Part shown: piece by piece, positions 13,870-18,992 of the stretch
Position numbering within the stretch: the first letter of the stretch is position 1
Layout of the letters: each line of letters starts with the position of its first letter
DNA from: an uncultured Bacteroidales bacterium
Lineage (GTDB): Bacteria; Bacteroidota; Bacteroidia; Bacteroidales; UBA932
Direction: 5' to 3'
DNA length: 18,992 bases
NCBI GenBank assembly: GCA_900546395.1
Contig: URDD01000050.1
Span: forward strand, 1-18,992
Made by a program: the position numbers and the translations under genes
The notes under the pieces: generated by a model
Databases searched by the model: none
The model's input: the letters and a program-made list of their open reading frames with translations, nothing else
Told to the model about the DNA's origin: nothing

Positions 13870-15414
13870 ATGATTACAAATATTTATGGAGCGAAGTGCA
13901 TAGGTATCGAAGCAATACCGGTAACAGTAGAAGTGGATATTACATCAGGAATAGGAATCCATCTGGTAGGACTTGCAGACATTGCCGTAAAAGAAAGCCT
14001 GCTCAGGACAGTGACGGCACTGCAAAGTCTCGGATACAGAATACCAGGAAAAAAGATTGTAATCAACCTTGCTCCGGCAGACCTGCATAAAAAGGGAAGC
14101 GGCTATGACTTGCCAATAGCTGTCGGTATCATATCGGCTTCATTGCAAGAAGAGCTTTCCGGCATAAACAGATTCATAATAATGGGAGAACTCGGTCTGG
14201 ACGGCTCAGTCAGGCCTGTTCCAGGAGCACTACCCATATCGGAAATGGCCTCAAACCTTGGCTTTTCCGGATGCATATTACCTGTGGAATCTGCCAAAGA
14301 AGCTTATGAAAACAGCTCTGTATCAATATATGGCGTCAATAACCTGAAAGATGTTGTAGAGATACTGAAAGATCCCGGAGAAAGCGAAAGATTCAGAATC
14401 AACATAAACTCAAATCTTGATAGACCAAGCCACGAAGCTAAAGATTATCCGGATTTTGCAGACATATACGGGCAGGATGGCGCAAAAAGAGGGCTTGAGA
14501 TAGCCGCAGCAGGAGGACACAATGTCATTATGATAGGTCCTTCCGGTTCAGGAAAGAGCACACTTGCAAAGGCTTTGCCTGGAATTCTGCCACCAATGAC
14601 AACAGAAGAGGCTCTTCAGACCAGCAAGATTTATTCGGTTGCCGGTAAAACCGGCCATAGCTACGGACTTATACGGGAAAGGCCCTTCAGGGCACCGCAC
14701 CACAGCACTTCGTCCGCTGCAATGATAGGCGGAGGCTCTGATATTATTGTACCGGGAGAAATATCCATGGCACACAACGGCGTGCTTTTTCTGGACGAAT
14801 TCTGTGAAATGCCAAGAAGAGTTATGGAATCTCTCAGAAGTCCGATTGAAGACCGTAAGGTGACCATATCAAGACTACGGACCAAAGTCAGCTTCCCTTC
14901 CTCTTTCATGCTGGTAGCTGCGACCAATCCATGCCCGTGCGGCTACTATGGAGACGGGGACAAATGTTTTTGTACTCCTGCAAAGCGGGATTCATATCTG
15001 GCACGTCTCTCCGGTCCGATTATGGACAGAATAGATATTCATCTGTGGATCAAGCCTGTAGAGACAGCAAGACTGATAGACAGATGCAAATCAGAACCAA
15101 GCTCAGCCATAGCAGCCAGAGTGGCCGCTGCAAGAAATATTCAAAAAAAACGGTTTTCAGGAACAGGGATTTTCACAAACGCCGAAATGTCAGGCAAAAT
15201 GACCTGTGTTTTCTGCAAACTGGACGCTGAATGCAAGGAATACTTGAAAAAGACAGTCGATTCAATGTGTCTTTCTGCAAGAGCCTGCCAAAGAATACTG
15301 AAAATCGCAAGGACAATCGCCGATCTGGACAATGAGCCTGAAATTGCCCTCAGGCATCTATCAGAAGCTTCCGCATACAGATTTCTGGACAAAAGGAACA
15401 GGGATGGAATATAA
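13870..15414 (+). CDS. comM: YifB/ComM-family AAA+ ATPase (Mg-chelatase-like)
   Basis: Proteins of this family are hexameric AAA+ motors; ComM of Haemophilus and Vibrio promotes branch migration and integration of incoming DNA during transformation. The 514 residues are full length. Residues 1 to about 170 form the N-terminal Lon-protease-like (ChlI) domain, including GLADIAVKES and KGSGYDLPIA. The AAA+ core has Walker A GPSGSGKS at 223-230, FRAPHHSTS at 273-281, Walker B VLFLDE at 305-310 and sensor ATNP at 351-354. A cysteine-rich loop CPCGYYGDGDKCFC at 355-368 and an arginine finger near R387 follow. The C-terminal lid domain ends in ASAYRFLDKRN. It is divergent from mlaE. The family is found in many bacteria not known to be transformable, so the natural-transformation role is inferred only from homology. 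No other competence gene is in the window. Confidence 0.93.
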   Translation: MITNIYGAKCIGIEAIPVTVEVDITSGIGIHLVGLADIAVKESLLRTVTALQSLGYRIPGKKIVINLAPADLHKKGSGYDLPIAVGIISASLQEELSGINRFIIMGELGLDGSVRPVPGALPISEMASNLGFSGCILPVESAKEAYENSSVSIYGVNNLKDVVEILKDPGESERFRININSNLDRPSHEAKDYPDFADIYGQDGAKRGLEIAAAGGHNVIMIGPSGSGKSTLAKALPGILPPMTTEEALQTSKIYSVAGKTGHSYGLIRERPFRAPHHSTSSAAMIGGGSDIIVPGEISMAHNGVLFLDEFCEMPRRVMESLRSPIEDRKVTISRLRTKVSFPSSFMLVAATNPCPCGYYGDGDKCFCTPAKRDSYLARLSGPIMDRIDIHLWIKPVETARLIDRCKSEPSSAIAARVAAARNIQKKRFSGTGIFTNAEMSGKMTCVFCKLDAECKEYLKKTVDSMCLSARACQRILKIARTIADLDNEPEIALRHLSEASAYRFLDKRNRDGI

Positions 15415-15430
15415 AGACCCTTTTTATTTG

Positions 15431-15438
15431 TACATTTG
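15431..15438 (+). promoter_or_regulatory. -7 element upstream of dihydrofolate reductase
   Basis: TACATTTG fits TAnnTTTG. It is 17 bases past the ComM stop codon and would start a transcript near 15445, so the 15-bp inverted repeat that follows would be at the 5' end of the reductase mRNA. No -33 TTG lies at the usual distance. Confidence 0.38.
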
Positions 15439-15450
15439 CCACTCAAACCT

Positions 15451-15495
15451 AGAAGCTGTTTAAAATTTATTATCAGAAAGTTTTAAACAGCTTCT
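15451..15495 (+). repeat. Perfect 15-bp inverted repeat between comM and folA
   Basis: AGAAGCTGTTTAAAA (15451-15465) is exactly complementary to 15481-15495, with a 15-base loop. A run of six T's lies 11 bases further on, so the element could terminate comM, though the T-run is not adjacent as in a standard terminator. Alternatively it is the 5' hairpin of the folA mRNA or a dispersed REP/MITE-like repeat. No second copy exists in this window. Confidence 0.75.
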
Positions 15496-15526
15496 GAACC
15501 AAACTCTTTTTTAAAGACCTGGATAT

Positions 15527-16027
15527 ATGACAAAAAACATTATAGTCGACATTGCCGACAATTATGCAATAGGCAAAGACAACTCTCTTCTATGGCACAT
15601 ATCCGAAGACCTGAAGTTTTTCAAAAGGACGACGATGGGATGCACTGTGATAATGGGCAGAAAAACATTCGAATCCATAGGCAGGGCCCTCCCGGGAAGA
15701 TTGAATATAGTGGTGACACGTAGCAGCACCTGCACTTTCCCTGAAGGTGTCCGCACGGCAAACAGCGTGGATGAAGCTTTCAGAATTGCCGAATCTGCAG
15801 GCAAAGACTGTTTCGTCATAGGAGGAGGGGAGATTTACCGTCAGACACTTTCTATGATTGACAATCTGTATGTAACTGAAGTTCATACAGTAATAGAGGA
15901 TGCTGACACTTTTTTTCCTGAAATAGATCCTGAAATATGGAGCAAAACCAGGCTTTCAGAAATGCAGAAGGACGAAAAAAGCGGATACGGATTTGAATTC
16001 GTAACCTATACAAGAAAAAATCCATGA
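15527..16027 (+). CDS. folA: Dihydrofolate reductase
   Basis: This cytoplasmic enzyme reduces dihydrofolate to tetrahydrofolate with NADPH, feeding thymidylate, purine and methionine synthesis; it is the trimethoprim target. At 166 residues it is a standard single-domain enzyme. Motifs in order are AIGKDNSLLWHISEDLKFFK with W23, the catalytic acid D28 and F32 (residues 14-33), GRKTFESIGRALPGR at 44-58, and the NADPH-binding loop VIGGGEIY at 97-104. T117 in YVTEVH fits the conserved threonine that hydrogen-bonds the acid. Residue 8 is aspartate (IIVDIADN) where homologues I recall have alanine, a small oddity beside the substrate pocket. Thymidylate synthase, a common neighbour, is absent. The gene seems separately transcribed after the inverted repeat. 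Confidence 0.96.
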   Translation: MTKNIIVDIADNYAIGKDNSLLWHISEDLKFFKRTTMGCTVIMGRKTFESIGRALPGRLNIVVTRSSTCTFPEGVRTANSVDEAFRIAESAGKDCFVIGGGEIYRQTLSMIDNLYVTEVHTVIEDADTFFPEIDPEIWSKTRLSEMQKDEKSGYGFEFVTYTRKNP

Positions 16028-16089
16028 TTTCAGTTTCACTTCAGAAAGTAAGCTGATTTTTGCCTTATGAAAAATAACATAACTGTAAA

Positions 16090-17358
16090 ATGAAACGACT
16101 TGTTTTTATAACCCTTGCACTATCTTTGTCCGTTCTGTCATACTCCCAGGAAAAAACACACCGGAGCCTGGATGACGTGGAAGCTTTCCTTTCCGACTCT
16201 CTTGACAACAGGAGGGAAATCCTGGAAACCCTGCGGAATCTCCCCAACATAGAAGTCGGAAAAGGCGTTACTTTCCGACCGAAAAACAACATCTATGAGA
16301 TGACACTCCGCTTCAGGATGCAGAACATGCTCGGGCTGAATTTCGGAGAAAGATTCAATCACACTTCCACAGAAGCCCAGGTGAAAAGACTGCGGCTCAG
16401 GTTTGACGGATATATTTTCTCACCTAAAATCATTTACTCGATACAGCTTGGATTTTCAAGCTATGATGCCAAACCGGTTCCTAACGGCAATGTCAACATC
16501 ATACGGGACGCTATCATATACTATGTTCCGAACCCGTCATGGAACATAGGTTTCGGCCAGACAAAAGTCAAGACAAACAGAGCAAGAATCAACTCGTCCA
16601 GCGCACTCCAGTTCGTTGACAGGAGCATAGTGAACAGCGAGTTCGGAGGAGACAGGGATTTCGGTTTCTTCGGTGAGTACAACTACGGAGATTACGACTC
16701 TTTCGCACTTGCAGCCAAGGCATCGGTAACCCTCGGGGAAGGAAGAAACTGGAACAAATCCTCATTCGGCGGCTTTGCCTACAACGGACGTCTTGAACTG
16801 TATCCGTTGGGAAGAATGCACGGAAAAGGAGAATACACCGAAGGTGACCTTGAATGGGAGGAAACCCCGAAACTGATGATTGGCGGAGGCTATACTTTCA
16901 ACCACAAGTCACAGAGAGACCAGGGATGGAAAGGAGATCCGCTTGATGACGGCATAACACGCAATATAGGCTCATACTATGCCGACCTGATATTCAAATA
17001 CAGAGGCTTTGCCCTTGCTGCTGACTATCTCGGACGATATACTCCTCTTTCTCCTGTAATCAGTGAAGACTGTTACATTTACACAGGATCAGGTCTCAAT
17101 GTACAGGGCAGCTACCTTTTCGACAGGAAATGGGAGCTGGCAGTCAGGAACTCCACTATGTTTGCAGACAGCAGAATAAGCAGTCTGGCAGGCTACAAAA
17201 CCTGGAATCAGAGTACGATAGGTGTCACCAGATACATCATAGGCCACAGCCTTAAAGTACAGCTGGATGTTTCATACAACCACCGTAACGGAACCCTTCC
17301 TACCACATCCGCATACGACCGCTGGGGTATCAGGCTGCAGCTGGAACTCGGACTGTAA
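16090..17358 (+). CDS. Outer-membrane porin, phosphate-selective porin O/P-like
   Basis: This is a 422-residue outer-membrane beta-barrel protein. A signal peptide runs to about residue 19 (MKRLVFITLALSLSVLSYS, then QEK). A helical or coiled segment around 25-52 (LDDVEAFLSDSLDNRREIL) follows, as in other Bacteroidota porins of this type. The rest consists of alternating strands rich in aromatic residues and glycine, such as FRMQNMLGLNFGERF, WNIGFGQTKVKTNRARINSS and FALAADYLGRY, ending LQLELGL. The pattern with FGQ(x)K and a following arginine-rich loop is that of the Porin_O_P family, which forms diffusion channels for anions such as phosphate. Substrate is inferred only from the family. The gap after folA is 62 bases with no strong promoter. 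A frameshifted membrane-regulator gene begins 39 bases after the stop. Confidence 0.82.
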   Translation: MKRLVFITLALSLSVLSYSQEKTHRSLDDVEAFLSDSLDNRREILETLRNLPNIEVGKGVTFRPKNNIYEMTLRFRMQNMLGLNFGERFNHTSTEAQVKRLRLRFDGYIFSPKIIYSIQLGFSSYDAKPVPNGNVNIIRDAIIYYVPNPSWNIGFGQTKVKTNRARINSSSALQFVDRSIVNSEFGGDRDFGFFGEYNYGDYDSFALAAKASVTLGEGRNWNKSSFGGFAYNGRLELYPLGRMHGKGEYTEGDLEWEETPKLMIGGGYTFNHKSQRDQGWKGDPLDDGITRNIGSYYADLIFKYRGFALAADYLGRYTPLSPVISEDCYIYTGSGLNVQGSYLFDRKWELAVRNSTMFADSRISSLAGYKTWNQSTIGVTRYIIGHSLKVQLDVSYNHRNGTLPTTSAYDRWGIRLQLELGL

Positions 17359-17397
17359 ATCACACTACCAGCCATAAAGTTAACCAAAGTACATTCT

Positions 17398-17550
17398 ATG
17401 AAAAATATTCTAACCTGCATATTTTCAGTCCTTTTGATTATCTCAGCATCGTCATGCACCGAAAGCCCAGCCGAGGACTTGCTGGACATGGCAGAAACAG
17501 GGATGGAACTCCCGACGAAAGGATGCTCGCTTACTACTATAACGGCATAG
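17398..17550 (+). pseudogene. N-terminal lipoprotein signal fragment of the frameshifted TPR regulator
   Basis: The ATG at 17398 opens a 50-codon frame beginning MKNILTCIFSVLLIISASSC, a good lipoprotein signal peptide with the lipobox cysteine at residue 20. TESPAEDLLDMAETGMEL follows, and then the frame meets a TAG at 17548-17550. Regulators of this type in Bacteroidota start exactly this way, so this is most probably the true beginning of the gene whose body lies in the next frame. The switch must fall in about 17470-17530. Restoring one base in the CCC near 17509 would join LLDMAETGMEL directly to PDERMLAYYYNG. A larger internal deletion or a sequencing error are alternatives. Confidence 0.65.
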
Positions 17551-18887
17551 TCTATTCATTTTCCGGTGATTCGGAACAGGAAATGCAAAACTACCTGAAG
17601 GCAGAGCGATTTGCTGAAAAGGCGGAAAATAAAAGGGCTGCAGGTAGGCTTTACAAGGCTAAAATGGCCGTGTATAATAAGGTATATGATTACAAGGCCG
17701 CTATTGAAGAAGGAAAAACAGCAGCCCGCTACTATCTCGAATCCAGTGACACAGCCAGGTATCTGAGTGCAATAAACGACATTGTTGCAGTGTCTGATCT
17801 TGCGGAAGACTCTTTGACGCGAATGGAAAACCTCAAAATCCTTGAAAACCACAGGAATCTTCTGACATCGAGACAAAGAAGCAATCTGTATTCTATCCGG
17901 ATTTTATTTGCCATCGATTCAGATTCAATCAGTCAGGTAGATTCGCTGGTAAGCGAATATCTGGAAAATATCAAGGATTCATCCATTATACAATGGTCAA
18001 CACTATCGTATGCTTACCTGAGCACTGAAAAATATAAAGAGGCCGGATCATCTTTAGAACATTATGCCAGGTTTAGCGGAAAAAAGGAATTGGATTACTA
18101 CTGGATGTATGCATCGCTGCAGGAAGCATTGTCAAATCCTGCAGAGGCATTGAGTGCGTACAAGACTTATATGAAAATGCTGGATGAAGAAAAAGTATCC
18201 ATATTCCAAAACGACACTAAATTCCTTGAGGAAAGACGTGATGCCAAAATACGCTCTGACAACTATATTTTATATATAATCATCATCTCCCTTACTCTTG
18301 TCATTATCTGTCTTGTATCTGTACTTCTTTATCAGAAAGTGCAGAAAGTCAAATGGGAAAAAGCACAGGAGGCTATAAATCACAGGAATAAGCAAAATGC
18401 TTTGATTCAAGAAAAAGAAGCTGTCGAGAAAATGTATGCTTCTTTGAAGACGGAACTGAACCGTCTCAAGAAAATACGGAAAGACAATAAAATAGACCCT
18501 GAGGTACAGCTGTCTGTCGAGAAACGGCTTAACGTGCTGAATATGTTTGTACTCGCCGAATTGTCCGCTTCATTCAGGCATACGGCTTATGAAGAATTGA
18601 ACCGCATGATGGAAGATCGCGAAGGCTTCATACTATCCACTACCAAAACTTTTATGATATCCCATCCGGGATTCATATCATATCTGAAATCAAAAAATCT
18701 TTCGGAACTGGAAGTAGGGTATTGCTGTATGTACTGCATAGGATTTAATGGAAGTGAACTTTCAGAATATATCAACAAGAAAGGAATATATAATATCAAC
18801 GGCATCATAAGACAAAAACTGGGTATCCCTAAAGGAGGTATGCATATAAGCATATTCCTCAGGCAGAAAATGGAAGAATCAGGGTAA
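17454..18887 (+). CDS. TPR/transmembrane regulator of the Bacteroidota type, 5' end frameshifted
   Basis: The open frame is 477 codons, but its first 20 or so residues (MHRKPSRGLAGHG) look like out-of-frame translation. The real start is probably the ATG at 17398 in another frame. From about residue 22 the chain is TPR-like helices (LAYYYNGIVYSFSGD, AGRLYKAKMAVYNKVYDYKAA, EALSAYKTYMKML). One membrane helix spans 271-293 (YILYIIIISLTLVIICLVSVLLY) and a coiled coil 298-345. The C-terminal domain includes SHPGFISYLKSKNLSELEVGYCCMY and GIYNINGIIRQKLG, starting at residue 403. That C-terminus is the one seen in Bacteroidota membrane regulators of the LuxR-like helix-turn-helix kind. They sense periplasmic signals through the TPR part and are often next to outer-membrane transport genes. 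Here the neighbour is a porin 39 bases upstream. Whether the gene works depends on whether the frameshift is real. Confidence 0.75.
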   Translation: MHRKPSRGLAGHGRNRDGTPDERMLAYYYNGIVYSFSGDSEQEMQNYLKAERFAEKAENKRAAGRLYKAKMAVYNKVYDYKAAIEEGKTAARYYLESSDTARYLSAINDIVAVSDLAEDSLTRMENLKILENHRNLLTSRQRSNLYSIRILFAIDSDSISQVDSLVSEYLENIKDSSIIQWSTLSYAYLSTEKYKEAGSSLEHYARFSGKKELDYYWMYASLQEALSNPAEALSAYKTYMKMLDEEKVSIFQNDTKFLEERRDAKIRSDNYILYIIIISLTLVIICLVSVLLYQKVQKVKWEKAQEAINHRNKQNALIQEKEAVEKMYASLKTELNRLKKIRKDNKIDPEVQLSVEKRLNVLNMFVLAELSASFRHTAYEELNRMMEDREGFILSTTKTFMISHPGFISYLKSKNLSELEVGYCCMYCIGFNGSELSEYINKKGIYNINGIIRQKLGIPKGGMHISIFLRQKMEESG

Positions 18888-18961
18888 AATAATCTCATTT
18901 TTTACTATAATACTACATAGCTGTCCGGAGAAATTTTTTACCATAAAGTAAGTTGCCCGTT

Positions 18962-18992
18962 TGAGTCGTCCTCCGGAACATTAGCCGACTCA
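18962..18992. repeat. Short inverted repeat at the window edge
   Basis: TGAGTCG (18962-18968) is complementary to CGACTCA (18986-18992), enclosing TCCTCCGGAACATTAGC. It lies 75 bases after the regulator stop codon. It may belong to a structure that continues past the edge. There is no T-run inside the window to call it a terminator. Confidence 0.25.

Noticed and set aside
14641..14655. Six-pair hairpin GCCGGT/ACCGGC inside comM
   Set aside because: Short, internal to a conserved coding region, and of a kind expected by chance in 19 kb.
16055..16062. GATTTTTG as a -7 element for the porin gene
   Set aside because: It misses the first T of the consensus and has no -33 box; too weak to report.
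17454..17520. First ~20 residues (MHRKPSRGLAGHG...) of the terminal regulator as its true N-terminus
   Set aside because: They are basic and low in complexity, with no signal sequence, whereas the alternative frame over the same bases gives a good lipoprotein signal peptide.
1..18992. CRISPR, tRNA, rRNA, phage or transposase content
   Set aside because: No repeat-spacer array, cloverleaf, rRNA segment, integrase or transposase motif was seen on either strand.

Overview
The window reads as chromosomal DNA of an anaerobic member of the Bacteroidales (phylum Bacteroidota). The evidence is the Bacteroidales-type malate dehydrogenase, the NrdD/NrdG anaerobic ribonucleotide reductase pair, and a TPR regulator with the C-terminal domain typical of this group. 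Several intergenic regions also carry the Bacteroidota -7 element TAnnTTTG, and most starts lack a Shine-Dalgarno sequence. No genus can be assigned from the sequence alone. There are no rRNA or tRNA genes, CRISPR arrays, transposases or phage genes. This is a housekeeping and cell-envelope neighbourhood, not an obvious island.

Layout, left to right. Malate dehydrogenase and a small lipoprotein lie on the minus strand (48-1809). Next comes a roughly 360-base gap with a -7 element and what looks like a multi-branched structured RNA (about 1922-2114). It is followed on the plus strand by a phosphopantetheinyl transferase gene that ends in a strong terminator (2169-2902). The anaerobic reductase operon nrdD-nrdG (3124-5846) has its own -7 element and leader hairpin. 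A minus-strand operon meets it head-on (10211 down to 5809): a secreted TPR protein, an EnvC-like amidase activator and a long SDR epimerase with an unusual cysteine/histidine-rich tail.

A divergent promoter region separates that operon from an ECF-type sigma factor overlapping a long protein (10428-12252). That protein combines an anti-sigma-like N-terminus, one membrane helix, a long linker and a C-terminal beta-barrel. It meets mlaE-mlaF (13755 down to 12274), the inner-membrane core of a lipid transporter. The last part, all on the plus strand, holds a ComM/YifB AAA+ protein, a perfect 15-bp inverted repeat, dihydrofolate reductase, a porin O/P-like outer-membrane protein and a TPR/transmembrane regulator whose signal-peptide start is in another reading frame.

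Most genes between 5.8 kb and 18.9 kb concern the envelope: peptidoglycan amidase control, a sigma/anti-sigma pair, Mla-type lipid transport, a porin and a membrane-bound sensor. The points most worth a second look are the structured RNA ahead of the phosphopantetheinyl transferase gene, the anti-sigma/beta-barrel fusion, the metal-site-like tail on the epimerase and the frameshift in the terminal regulator.
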